NCBI GenBank assembly: GCA_964445985.1
Contig: CAYUMU010000028.1
Location: forward strand, 4,126-68,125
Length of the DNA: 64,000 nt
DNA from: CAYUMU01 sp964445985
GTDB lineage: Bacteria > Planctomycetota > Planctomycetia > Pirellulales > S012-138
Reading direction: 5' to 3'
Under the pieces are notes generated by a model that did no database searches, had not been told where the DNA came from, and saw only the letters and a program-made list of their open reading frames with translations. Both the position numbers and the translations under genes were made by a program. Below, piece by piece: positions 42,775-51,938 of the stretch; the stretch's first letter is position 1; the number at the start of each line of letters is the position of its first letter.

Positions 42775-44091
42775 CTAGGCGTTTTGGGCCACGCGGGTGA
42801 TGTGGCACTCGTCGACGCCGTGACCGGCCACTTCGGTGACTTCAAACCGCAGGCCGTCGTGTTCCACGGTGTCGCCGACTTTGGCCGGCCGGCCCAGGAG
42901 CATGAGGATCAGGCCGCTCACGGTATCGACTTCTTCGTTTTCGAGATCGACGTCGAGCAGTTCGCCGATTTCGATCAGGCGGGCGGTGCCGGCAGCGCGG
43001 AGCGATTCGTTTTCGTCGGCCCCCAGCGTTTGCACTTCGGTTTCGTCGGGGTGGTGTTCGATATCGCCGACGATTTCGTTAAAGAGGTCTTCCATGGTGA
43101 GAATTCCGGCGGTGCCCCCGTGCTCGTCCATCACCACCACAATTTGCACCTGCGCGGTGCGCATGATTTCCATCACGCGATCGAGCGTGGTGGATTGCGG
43201 TACCCAGGGGACTTCACGGACCACGCCTGCCGAGAGCGATTGATTTTCGAGCAGCAGCCGGAACAGGTCTTTGAGATGCACGAAGCCGGCGATGTGATCG
43301 AGATCGTGTTCGTAAACGGGGTAGCGCGAATGACGGGTGCGCTCGATCAACTTGCGAATTTTATCGGGCGAAGCCTTCAAGGGGATGCCTACCACCTTGG
43401 TGCGGGGCACCATGGTTTCACCCGCGGTGATCTGGCCGAAGTCGAGCAGGTCGTTGAGCACCCGGCCGGCTTCCGCGCGAAGCAAACCTCCTTGTTGGCT
43501 CTCGCGAACCACATATTGCAATTCTTCAGCCGTGAACGATTGCTCATGGTTCCGGGCTTGCCTCTCCACTCGCAGCAAACGGAGAATCAGGTTGCCTAGG
43601 CCATTGAGCAAGAACACGAGAGGGTACGAGATGAGCTGCGTGATCTGGAGGGGGCGAACGAGAAACAGGGCCGCCGATTTAGGGTTCTGCAGGGCCAGCG
43701 ACTTGGGAACCATTTCGCCCAGCACAATGTGCAGGTAGGTGAGCAGGGCCACGGATACCACGCTGGAGATGACGTGCGCGCCGAACCAACTGGGGACGCC
43801 GACCGCCGCCAGGCCGGCGGCGATCCATTCGGCCAGCGCGTGTTCGCCATACATACCCAGGCCCAGGCTGGCGAGCGTGATGCCCAACTGGGCGGTGGCG
43901 ATGTAGCGATCCAGCACCCGGGGATCGGTGAGGATTCTCTGAAGGATTTGGCCGGATCGATGGCCTGCGGCGGCCAGCCGTTCGATGGTCACGCGCGGCG
44001 CCATCACCAGGGCAAACTCAGCAGCCACGAACAGACCGTTGAGCACAATCAGCAGCCCAATAATCCCGAGGGGCAGAACGACTTCGATCAT
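42775..44091 (-). CDS. CNNM/CorC family membrane protein (second of tandem pair)
   Basis: The 438-residue protein belongs to the DUF21/CNNM-CBS-CorC family, implicated in magnesium and cobalt handling. The N-terminal membrane domain includes GLLIVLNGLFVAAEFALVMA and VVSVALLTYLHIVLGEMVPK; the two CBS motifs follow (RHSRYPVYEHDLDHIAGFVH and VQIVVVMDEHGGTAGILTME), then the C-terminal CorC-type domain. The start, ATG at 44091, overlaps the upstream gene's stop by four bases (ATGA), so translation is coupled. The two tandem paralogues may form a heteromer. Confidence 0.92.
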   Translation of the reverse strand: MIEVVLPLGIIGLLIVLNGLFVAAEFALVMAPRVTIERLAAAGHRSGQILQRILTDPRVLDRYIATAQLGITLASLGLGMYGEHALAEWIAAGLAAVGVPSWFGAHVISSVVSVALLTYLHIVLGEMVPKSLALQNPKSAALFLVRPLQITQLISYPLVFLLNGLGNLILRLLRVERQARNHEQSFTAEELQYVVRESQQGGLLRAEAGRVLNDLLDFGQITAGETMVPRTKVVGIPLKASPDKIRKLIERTRHSRYPVYEHDLDHIAGFVHLKDLFRLLLENQSLSAGVVREVPWVPQSTTLDRVMEIMRTAQVQIVVVMDEHGGTAGILTMEDLFNEIVGDIEHHPDETEVQTLGADENESLRAAGTARLIEIGELLDVDLENEEVDTVSGLILMLLGRPAKVGDTVEHDGLRFEVTEVAGHGVDECHITRVAQNA

Positions 44092-45446
44092 GGTCGCTCC
44101 GGTTCGGCAAGGCGCGGTGGGGGAACGTGGGGGCGAGCCAGCACGGAGGCGACGGTGCGATTGACCACACTTTCTACTTCGAATTCCAGGCCAGCGAACG
44201 TGACTCGGTCGCCATCGTTGGGCAAATGGCCCAGCACATGGAATACCTGGCCGCCAATCGTGGAGGCTTCGCCCGCAATGGGCACACCCAGCCAACGCTC
44301 GACTTCTTCGAGCTTAAGCGCGCCGGGGAGGCGCACGCGGCCGTCGGGAAGTTGTTCCGGCGCGCGGCCCGCGTTCTTCAGCTCGTCGGCCACATTGCCA
44401 AACACTTCCGCCAACAGGTCTTCCAGGGTAACCAGCCCTTCCACGGCGCCGTATTCATTCACGAGAATTGCCTGAGGGCAGCGATGCTCGCGGAAGATGG
44501 CCAGCAAACGATCGGCGGTAACCGTTTTGGGAACCACCAGGGGCGTCCGCATCAACTCGCTGACAGGAGGGAGCGACTTATGCTGGGCGTAATGCAACAC
44601 GGCGTCGCGGGAGTGCAGTACCCCCACCACGTTATCTTTGGAGCCCCGCACCACCGGGAACCGCGAATACGGGCTTTCGACCACGCGTTCCAGCACGGTT
44701 TCGGACGGGGCATTGATATCGATGGTGACCATGTGCAGGCGAGACACCATCAGCTGGCTGGCCGGCCGGTTGCTCAGGCGAAGCGCCTTGCGCAGGCGGT
44801 TTTGCTCTTCGGGTTCCAGCAGTCCTCCGTCGCGGCTTTCGGCGATGAGCAGTTCAATCTCTTCGGGCGAATGAATATGGCGATGGCCGGCTTCGCTCAC
44901 GCCCATGGCGCGCAGCAGCAGGGCGCCACTACCGTTGAGCACGGTAATGAACCACGAGAAGAGCCGCAGCGACAAGGCCATGGGATAGTACGTGCCGAGG
45001 GCGACCTTGGTGGAGAACTGGAGCGCCAGCGACTTGGGGACCAGTTCGCCAAGCACCATCTGCACGGTGGTGAGCCCGATGAGAACCCCGACGGCCGTGA
45101 TCGAAACCGAAGCGCGGACTTCCAGCGAGAAAGCGGCTTGCAACAGCGGGGCGATTTGCAACGTGAGCCAGGCCTGACCGACCGCACCCAAGATCAGGCT
45201 GGAAAAAGTGATGCCCACCTGACAGCAGGCGACGTAGCGATCCAGCTTGCTGCCGTCTTCGACCCACGGCAGCAACCGGCGGGCAATGGTCGAGCCTTCT
45301 TCGGCCAGATTCCGAATGCGGCTGTGGCGAATACTCACGGCGGCGAACTCGGCCGCCACATAGAGCGCATTGACGCCGAGCATGAGCACAATCAGGGAGA
45401 TGGCCAGCGCTGTCAAAAAAACACCTGCGGCGTCAGAACACGGCAC
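44088..45446 (-). CDS. CNNM/CorC family membrane protein (first of tandem pair)
   Basis: The 452-residue protein has the same layout as its downstream neighbour: hydrophobic segments beginning LTALAISLIVLMLGVNALYV, the family segment MVLGELVPKSLALQ, two CBS units (SRFPVVRGSKDNVVGVLHSR and CPQAILVNEYGAVEGLVTLE) and a C-terminal CorC-type domain (VERWLGVPIAGEASTIGGQV). The start is the GTG at 45446, so an internal ATG cannot be ruled out. It follows a small membrane-anchored gene by 69 bases on the same strand and overlaps the second paralogue by four bases. Confidence 0.92.
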   Translation of the reverse strand: MPCSDAAGVFLTALAISLIVLMLGVNALYVAAEFAAVSIRHSRIRNLAEEGSTIARRLLPWVEDGSKLDRYVACCQVGITFSSLILGAVGQAWLTLQIAPLLQAAFSLEVRASVSITAVGVLIGLTTVQMVLGELVPKSLALQFSTKVALGTYYPMALSLRLFSWFITVLNGSGALLLRAMGVSEAGHRHIHSPEEIELLIAESRDGGLLEPEEQNRLRKALRLSNRPASQLMVSRLHMVTIDINAPSETVLERVVESPYSRFPVVRGSKDNVVGVLHSRDAVLHYAQHKSLPPVSELMRTPLVVPKTVTADRLLAIFREHRCPQAILVNEYGAVEGLVTLEDLLAEVFGNVADELKNAGRAPEQLPDGRVRLPGALKLEEVERWLGVPIAGEASTIGGQVFHVLGHLPNDGDRVTFAGLEFEVESVVNRTVASVLARPHVPPPRLAEPERP

Positions 45447-45515
45447 GTGGACTGATCGGCGACCACGGACAAACGGGTTCTGGCGATTTCTGGGTCAGGC
45501 AAACGAATGGCTATG

Positions 45516-45869
45516 TTAAGGCAACCCAACGAGATTACAAGGCGCCGAACGATTGCCGCGAACGCCATCACTCCCCGCGACCGCCTCGCTGTGCAACTCT
45601 ACTTGGGCTGGTTCCACCTGCCGAGACAAATTCGAAGTCACCAGCAAGTAGGACGCGTCCTCGCTAGCAAAGGGCAGCTCAATACAAGCCGAACCAGCGG
45701 CGACAGAAACATCGAATAGCTGGCGGGGCGGCAACGGCGGCGGCGTTGCTTGCTCGGGTGAAATCCAACCGATCAGCGCCAGAAAAGCCGCGGCAATGGC
45801 AAAGGTCACCAGCAACTTCCGCCCAGAAGTACCGAGCCGTGGGGAAGCAGCGCTGATCGTCATCGCCAT
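45516..45869 (-). CDS. Small membrane-anchored hypothetical protein
   Basis: The 117-residue product has one hydrophobic segment (LLVTFAIAAAFLALIGWISP) after a short N-terminus, then a proline-rich linker (EQATPPPLPPRQLF) and an exported-type domain of about 60 residues with one cysteine (AAGSACIELPFASEDASYLL). No family is recognised. It lies 69 bases upstream of the CNNM pair on the same strand. The start at 45869 (MAMTISAASPRLG) is chosen so that the anchor sits near the N-terminus. Confidence 0.55.
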   Translation of the reverse strand: MAMTISAASPRLGTSGRKLLVTFAIAAAFLALIGWISPEQATPPPLPPRQLFDVSVAAGSACIELPFASEDASYLLVTSNLSRQVEPAQVELHSEAVAGSDGVRGNRSAPCNLVGLP

Positions 45870-46169
45870 ACCTGGGCAAGAAAGCTGATGGAATCGACCC
45901 AATCTCTTTCTTCGGCACAATCAGGCCCTCCACTTCAAACTAATGGGGGGGAAGTGAGAGGGGAATGGGGTGCAAGCACGTTGCCCGTGATCGTGAAAGC
46001 CGCCCAGCTCGCCGCCGCCGCGCGAGTGGCCCTCCTTCCCCCCCGTGGTTGGATTAAAGCAGTTGGGCAAGTCATGCCGATAAAACCGACCTTGCCTCAC
46101 ATCGCCAGCCCGCTATGATCAAAAACGGACGGACGAGTCCGTTCTGATAATCAAGGGAGAGGAATCAGC
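45870..46169. other. Divergent intergenic region of 300 bases before tetR
   Basis: Apart from the candidate operator at 46124-46143, nothing specific was recognised. It must contain the promoter of the efflux operon on the plus strand and one for the minus-strand cluster. Confidence 0.5.
46124..46143. promoter_or_regulatory. Candidate TetR operator
   Basis: The inverted repeat AACGGAC-GGACGA-GTCCGTT lies 26 bases before the tetR start. Many TetR regulators of efflux operons bind palindromes in exactly this position, so autoregulation is a reasonable inference. Confidence 0.6.
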
Positions 46170-46805
46170 GTGGTCGACAGCCCCAACCCCAAAGTCGAGC
46201 AGAAGCGTTTGGCGATCTTGCGGAACGCCCTCAAGGTGTTTGCCAAGGAGGGATTTCGCAATGCCGACGTGCAGGTGATTGCCGACCTGGCCAAGGTGGG
46301 CAAAGGCACCGTCTATCGCCACTTCGGCAATAAGGAACAGCTATTCCTGGCAACGAGCCGGCATTGTCTGGACCAAATGGCGAAGTTCATTGAAGACAAG
46401 CTCGGCAGCCGCGATCTCCACGACGTGGTTCACCGCTTGGGCGCCCTGGACGCCCTCCGCATGATCGCCGTGGCGGCCGCCGACTTCTACCAGCTGCGGC
46501 CGCAAGCGGTGGAGATCATGCTCCAAGAGCGGGCCGAATTCCGCGAGGCCGTGTTCCCCTCGCACCTCATGTTCCGTTCAGAAACCCGATCGGGCTTCGA
46601 AGACATGCTCAAGTACGCCATCGAGCGGGGCGAACTGCGACAGGTCGATCCCGTGCAAGTTACCAATGTGTTTGCCGACTTGCTGTTTGGCACCGTGGTG
46701 AATGGCGTGCTCGAAGGCGGCCGCGATCGCCTTACCCAGCGGGTGTCGCAGGCCGTGGAGCTGCTGATCAGCGGACTCGCCGCCCCCCCGGCGAACACCA
46801 ATTAA
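46170..46805 (+). CDS. TetR-family transcriptional regulator
   Basis: The 211-residue protein has the TetR helix-turn-helix: ILRNALKVFAKEGFRNADVQ and VIADLAKVGKGTVYRHFGNK, then EQLFLATSRHCLDQM leading into the ligand domain. The C-terminal helices are not ligand-diagnostic. The GTG start at 46170 is preceded by a purine-rich AGGGAGAGGA. It heads an operon with an RND adaptor and pump, so it probably represses the efflux genes until a ligand binds. The candidate operator at 46124-46143 lies just upstream. Confidence 0.93.
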   Translation: MVDSPNPKVEQKRLAILRNALKVFAKEGFRNADVQVIADLAKVGKGTVYRHFGNKEQLFLATSRHCLDQMAKFIEDKLGSRDLHDVVHRLGALDALRMIAVAAADFYQLRPQAVEIMLQERAEFREAVFPSHLMFRSETRSGFEDMLKYAIERGELRQVDPVQVTNVFADLLFGTVVNGVLEGGRDRLTQRVSQAVELLISGLAAPPANTN

Positions 46806-46849
46806 CCAATATTACACCGTAGGTCCCCATCTCATTGGGAATAGATATC

Positions 46850-48169
46850 ATGTCTCGCAGGCTCTTGGTTCTGGCCATCTGTGCCGCCTCGCTGCCCGTT
46901 TTTACAGGCTGCGAAGGGAATGTGACCGCTTCGCAACCGCCCGAAACCAAGGGGGCCTCCCCCGCGCGTCGGTTGCAAGTGGAGGTGGCGCCCGTGGATC
47001 AAACCGCATTCAGCGCCGACCTGGCCTTCACCGGCAACTTGTTGCCGCGGCGGATGACCCGCATCGTGCCGCAGGTCGATGGCGTGGTGCAATCCATCAC
47101 CGCCATGGGTCCTCGCTTTCAAATGGAAGTCGCCGGCCGCCGGTACGATGAGCAGCTCAGCCTCGGCTTCGGTCAAGCTGTGAAAGCGGGCGACGTGCTG
47201 GTGCGGCTCGATCCTCGCGATTTCGAAATGGCCGTGCAATTGGCCGACGCCCGCCAGCGGCAGGCCGAAGCCGACCTGGCCAAGCTCAAAGCCTGGCAGC
47301 GGCCCGAGGAAGTGCAGCGGCTGGCCGCCCTGAAAGAAGAAGCCGAGGCAAAATACGGTCAGGCGTACCGCACCTACGAGCGCGCCGCCGCCTTAACCGA
47401 TCAAAACGTGATTTCGCAGAGCGAGTACGACCGCGTGGTGACCGACGTCAACACGGCCAAAGCACTGCTCGATAGCGCCGCGGCCAACCTGGCCTCGGCC
47501 AAAGCCGGCCCCACGCAGGAAGAACTGGCCGTGCAAGAAGCCTACATCGCGCACGCCCGCGCCGAGGCCGATATGAAGCGTCTCGAACTGGAAAAGACCA
47601 CGATCCGCGCCCCTTACGACGGCGTCGTCACCGCGGTGCATGTGGAAGTGGGTGAACGAGTTTCCGGCGCGCAAGGTCCGGCGGTGGAACTCATGGATTT
47701 GCGATACCTGATCGCCGAGGTCGGCGTGCCCGCGGCTTACGTTGGCAAGGTTCAAGTCAAAGACCGCGCCAGCGTCAGCACGGTCGCCTCCACCTCGCCC
47801 GTGCCGGCCGTGGTCATCGCCGTGAACGAAGTCGTCGATCCCAGCTCCCGCGCCTTTCAGGTGCGCGTGGCCATCGACAACGCCGAAGGCCGCTTCAAGG
47901 CAGGCCAGTTCGCCAAGGTGCATTTCAAGCTCGCTGCCAACCAGTCCGGCGCCGCCGTCACCGTCCCCTCCAAAGCGATCGTGTTCGTGGAAGGTCAACC
48001 GCACGTGTATGTGCTGAATGGCGAACGCGTGGAGCTAACGGCGGTTCAACTCGGCCTGGTCAGCGGCGATCAAACCCAAATATCCAGCGGACTTCAGCCC
48101 GGCCAGCAGGTGGTCGTCAACGATCCCAACTTGCTGTCCGACGGCATGCGGGTGGCCGTCAAACCATAA
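46850..48169 (+). CDS. RND efflux periplasmic adaptor (HlyD/MFP family), lipoprotein
   Basis: The 439-residue protein bears a lipobox (SLPVFTGC), so it is likely attached to a membrane. The adaptor plan is clear: the lipoyl-like halves surround a coiled-coil hairpin rich in Ala/Glu/Lys (RQAEADLAKLKAWQRPEEVQ and ERAAALTDQNVISQSEYDRV), with KTTIRAPYDGVVTAVHVEVG and a C-terminal beta domain (FKAGQFAKVHFKLAA). I use ATG 46850 after the in-frame TTG. It is 44 bases downstream of tetR, and the pump gene follows by 94 bases. It connects the pump to an outer-membrane channel, which is not in the window. Confidence 0.93.
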   Translation: MSRRLLVLAICAASLPVFTGCEGNVTASQPPETKGASPARRLQVEVAPVDQTAFSADLAFTGNLLPRRMTRIVPQVDGVVQSITAMGPRFQMEVAGRRYDEQLSLGFGQAVKAGDVLVRLDPRDFEMAVQLADARQRQAEADLAKLKAWQRPEEVQRLAALKEEAEAKYGQAYRTYERAAALTDQNVISQSEYDRVVTDVNTAKALLDSAAANLASAKAGPTQEELAVQEAYIAHARAEADMKRLELEKTTIRAPYDGVVTAVHVEVGERVSGAQGPAVELMDLRYLIAEVGVPAAYVGKVQVKDRASVSTVASTSPVPAVVIAVNEVVDPSSRAFQVRVAIDNAEGRFKAGQFAKVHFKLAANQSGAAVTVPSKAIVFVEGQPHVYVLNGERVELTAVQLGLVSGDQTQISSGLQPGQQVVVNDPNLLSDGMRVAVKP

Positions 48170-48263
48170 TACGTCCGCCCCGAAAAAATCCGCGTTCACA
48201 TCGCCCTCCGCTTCGTATCTTCTCGTCATTTCCACGCCTCGTGCCAACGAGGGATAGCGATCC

Positions 48264-51200
48264 ATGAAGCTCTCTGAAACAGCCGTAAAACGCCCCGTGC
48301 TCACGACCATGATGATCGGCGCCCTGGTGGTGTTCGGTCTCGTGGCCTACCGCGCGATTGGCCTGGCGTTGTATCCCGATGTCGATATGCCGGTGGTCAC
48401 CGTCACCGTGGTCTACGAAGGCGCCTCGCCCCGCACGGTGGAGACCGAAGTGACCGAAGTGCTGGAGGAAGCCCTCAGCACCATCGGCGGCATCAAATCG
48501 CTGCGTTCCGAAACCGGCGAAGGCGTGTCACAGGTGTTCCTCGAGTTCGAGCTCAGCCGCAAAATCGACGTCGCCGCGCAAGACGTGCGCGACAAGATCG
48601 CCGGTATTCGCGCCGAGCTGCCGGCCGACTCCGAAGCCCCCGTGGTCGAAAAGTTTGACCCCGACGCCGCGCCCATTCTCGGCGTGGTGCTGGCCGGCGA
48701 CGCTTCCATTCGCGATTTGACCAAGTTTGCCGACGACGTGCTCAAACCCCGTATCGAATCGGTCGAGGGCGTGGGCGGCGTGCAATTGCTGGGCGACCGC
48801 GAACGCGAGATTCGCGTCTGGCTGCGAACCAACGACCTGGTGGCGCATCACCTCAGCGCGCAAGACGTGATCGACGCCCTCCGCAAAGGCAACGTGGAGT
48901 TTCCCGGCGGACGCATCGAGACCGCCCGCCAAGAATTGATCGTGAAAACCCGCGGCCGGCTCACCAATGTCGATCAATTTCGCAACCTGGTCGTCGCCCG
49001 GCATGGCGGCAATGTCATCCGCCTGGAGCAGGTGGCCTTTGTGGAAGACGGGCTCGAAGACCAGCGCAGCCTGGCCCGCCTCAATGGGCAACCGGCCGTC
49101 TCCCTCTCGGTGCGGCAGCAATCGGGCGCCAACCTGGTAACCGTGGCGCAACAGGTGAAACGCGAGCTCGGCGCCATTCGCAAGCAACTGCCCGAGGGCT
49201 ATCAACTGCTGCTCGTGCAAGACAACAGTCTGTTTGTGGAGAACAGCGTTGATGAAGCCCAAGGCGAGTTGCTGCGCGGCGGCGTGCTCGCCGTGTTGGT
49301 GATTCTGATGTTTCTCCGCAGTTTGCGGGGATCGTTCGTCGCGGCCGTGACCATCCCCACCACGATCATCTCCACCTACGCCTTCATGCTGGCCATGGGC
49401 TTCACGCTCAATACCATGACGCTGTTGGCCCTGACTATCTCGGTAGGCATGATTGTCGACGACTCCATCGTGGTGCTCGAAAACTCCTGGCGGCACATGC
49501 AACAAGGCCTGGGCCGCGTCGACGCGGCCATTGCCGCCATGCGCGAGATCGGCTTCGCGGTCATCGCCACTTCGCTCTCCATCGCCGCCGTGTTTGTGCC
49601 CGTGGCCTTTATGGATGGCATCATCGGTCGGTTCTTTTACGAGTTTGGCATGACAGTCACCTTTGCCGTGATCATCTCCACGTTCATCGCCCTCACGCTC
49701 TCGCCCATGCTTTGCTCGCAAATGCTCAAGGTGAATTCAAGCCCGGGCCGGTTGTTCCGCTTCTCCGAAAACATTTTGCTCGGCATCGAATCGATGTACG
49801 GCCGCGTGCTCGGCTTGGCCCTCCGTCATCGAATGATGGTAATGCTGGCTTCCATCGGCGTATTCGTGGGTAGCGTGATGTTGTTGCCGCTGGTGGGGCA
49901 AGAGTTCGCCCCCGTGGCCGACGAAGGTCAGTTTCAAGTGCAGGTCGAAGCCCCGGTGGGCTCGTCCATTCAGCAAACGTCGAAAATTACCAACGAGATT
50001 GAGCAACTGGTGGGCGAATTGCCGGCCATCCGCGATATCTACACCACGATCGGCGGCCAGTACGAAGGCCAATCCACGGTGGCTCAGGTGCTGGTCAAGC
50101 TGGTCGACAAAGACCGGCGCGCGCTGTCGCAAAGCCAGGTGATGGAACTTGCCCGGCAGCGGCTCGCTCCCTATTCCAACTTGCGAATCAGCGTGGATGC
50201 GGTCGCCCGCTTGGGCGGCGGCGGCATGCGTTCGGCCCCCATTCAATACAACCTGCGCGGCGATAATCTCGAACAGCTCACCGCCACGGCCACGGCCATT
50301 GTGGCCGAGCTCAAACAGACGCCTGGCTTTGTGGACGTGAACACCACCAGCCAGGGCGGCAAGCCAGAGCTTTCCATCGGCATCGATCGCGACCGCGCCG
50401 CCGACCTGGGCGTGAACGTGGAAGAACTGGGCCGCGCCGTGAGCGCGCTCGTCGGCGGCCAGCAGGTCTCTACCTTTGAAGACGACGGCAAAAGCTACGA
50501 TGTGCGCGTCCGCCTGGTGGGCGCCGAACGTCAACGAGCTGCCGCCTTGGAAACGCTTCCCGTGCGCGGCGAAAAAGGCGCGCTCACGGAACTCCGCAAC
50601 CTGGCCACGGTCGAAAACACCTTCGGCCCCGTCTCCATCGAACGGCAAAATCGCAGCCGCCAGGTAACGATCTTGGCCAACTTGCAGTCGGGCAAACCAC
50701 TCGGCGCCGCCACGGTCGATGTCACGAACATCGCCCAGAAAATCGGCCTGCCCGCTGGCGTAACCGCGGTGTTCACCGGCACGGCCGACATGATGGCCGA
50801 ATCGTTCGCCAGCATTATCTTCGCCCTGGTGCTGGCGATCGTGCTCACCTACATGATCCTCGCGGCGCAGTTCGAGAGCTTCCTCCATCCGTTCACCATC
50901 ATGCTCTCGCTGCCGCTCTCCATCGGCGGGGCCATCGGCGGCTTGGCGCTGACAGGCCGCACGCTGAACATCTTCAGCATGATCGGCATGGTGATGCTGA
51001 TGGGCCTGGTGACCAAGAACGCCATCTTGCTGGTCGACTATACCAACCTGCTGCGGAGCCGCGGCATGAAGAAAGACGACGCCCTCCGCGAAGCCGGACC
51101 CACCCGCCTGCGGCCCATCTTGATGACGGCCTTCTCGACTATCGCCGGCATGATCCCCATCACTCTCGGCTTGGGAGAAGGGGCCGAGACGCGCGCTCCC

Positions 51201-51563
51201 ATGGGCACCTGCGTGGTCGGCGGCATGCTCACCTCCACCATACTTACGCTGGTGGTAATACCCGTGGTGTATAGCGTGCTGGACGACGTTCGCGGCTGGA
51301 TTCCCGCCCTGTTCCGCCGCCTCGGCGGCAGAACGGCCACCACGGTGGACGAATCCGTCGAGACGGTTCTGCCCCCACCGCATGCACACCCGGCGCCGTC
51401 GCCAGCAGAGCTTGCCTTCGAATCGATCCAAATGCTGCCCCCCGAAGGGCAACGGCGAATCGACGCCAGCGGTGGTGCTTCGACGCCAAGTCGATCCAGC
51501 ACGCATGCTTCGCAGTCAGAACGCCCGCCGATCGTGGCGAGTGCCGGCGGCACGCTAGGGTAA
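48264..51563 (+). CDS. RND multidrug efflux permease (HAE-1 type)
   Basis: This 1099-residue protein is an AcrB-like proton-driven transporter. It has the N-terminal VKRPVLTTMMIGALVVFGLV helix, the porter signature with SPRTVETEVTEVLEEALSTI, and the TM4 motif ISVGMIVDDSIVVLENSWRH, containing the proton-relay aspartates. The second half repeats the plan (FASIIFALVLAIVLTYMILA) and ends with a cytoplasmic tail of about 85 residues rich in proline and serine, longer than in AcrB. The gene follows the adaptor by 94 bases. Substrates cannot be read from the sequence. Confidence 0.95.
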   Translation: MKLSETAVKRPVLTTMMIGALVVFGLVAYRAIGLALYPDVDMPVVTVTVVYEGASPRTVETEVTEVLEEALSTIGGIKSLRSETGEGVSQVFLEFELSRKIDVAAQDVRDKIAGIRAELPADSEAPVVEKFDPDAAPILGVVLAGDASIRDLTKFADDVLKPRIESVEGVGGVQLLGDREREIRVWLRTNDLVAHHLSAQDVIDALRKGNVEFPGGRIETARQELIVKTRGRLTNVDQFRNLVVARHGGNVIRLEQVAFVEDGLEDQRSLARLNGQPAVSLSVRQQSGANLVTVAQQVKRELGAIRKQLPEGYQLLLVQDNSLFVENSVDEAQGELLRGGVLAVLVILMFLRSLRGSFVAAVTIPTTIISTYAFMLAMGFTLNTMTLLALTISVGMIVDDSIVVLENSWRHMQQGLGRVDAAIAAMREIGFAVIATSLSIAAVFVPVAFMDGIIGRFFYEFGMTVTFAVIISTFIALTLSPMLCSQMLKVNSSPGRLFRFSENILLGIESMYGRVLGLALRHRMMVMLASIGVFVGSVMLLPLVGQEFAPVADEGQFQVQVEAPVGSSIQQTSKITNEIEQLVGELPAIRDIYTTIGGQYEGQSTVAQVLVKLVDKDRRALSQSQVMELARQRLAPYSNLRISVDAVARLGGGGMRSAPIQYNLRGDNLEQLTATATAIVAELKQTPGFVDVNTTSQGGKPELSIGIDRDRAADLGVNVEELGRAVSALVGGQQVSTFEDDGKSYDVRVRLVGAERQRAAALETLPVRGEKGALTELRNLATVENTFGPVSIERQNRSRQVTILANLQSGKPLGAATVDVTNIAQKIGLPAGVTAVFTGTADMMAESFASIIFALVLAIVLTYMILAAQFESFLHPFTIMLSLPLSIGGAIGGLALTGRTLNIFSMIGMVMLMGLVTKNAILLVDYTNLLRSRGMKKDDALREAGPTRLRPILMTAFSTIAGMIPITLGLGEGAETRAPMGTCVVGGMLTSTILTLVVIPVVYSVLDDVRGWIPALFRRLGGRTATTVDESVETVLPPPHAHPAPSPAELAFESIQMLPPEGQRRIDASGGASTPSRSSTHASQSERPPIVASAGGTLG

Positions 51564-51938
51564 GCGGCCAACCGAATAATATGACGTCCCCCGTTCTTGA
51601 AGATGGCAGGGCGCATGTTCTGGAACGCAGCAAATGACTCAATCTGTCTTCAACCCCGATCAGGGATGAAAATCCTTGAACTCAGACCGCCCGTTGGATC
51701 GCCCGGCCTCGATTTGGTGAGGTTGCATGGCATCGGTCGCGTCTGAAGTCCCGCCCGCCGCTAGCGGGGCTTGCGTTTTTTTTGCGCGGCCAACTGATCT
51801 GTCGTTGGCCGATGATACTTGATATACGAAGCGGCCCGTTCATTGTGGGGGGGGGCAGCGATCGATCCTGCTCCCCGCGAACTTCATAGCCGCATCCGTT
51901 CGGGCAACTTTCCCACTTCTGTTTCGCAGGGTGTGTGT
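51564..51938. other. Intergenic region of 375 bases
   Basis: It separates the RND pump from the DUF900 gene. It contains a hairpin followed by a T tract at 51752-51783 (see that entry). No gene is convincing. Confidence 0.5.
51752..51783 (+). terminator. Possible terminator after the RND operon
   Basis: CCCGC and GCGGG form a 5-bp stem around CGCTA, followed by GCTTGCG and a run of eight T. The gap before the T tract weakens the case. It lies about 190 bases after the pump stop. Confidence 0.4.
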
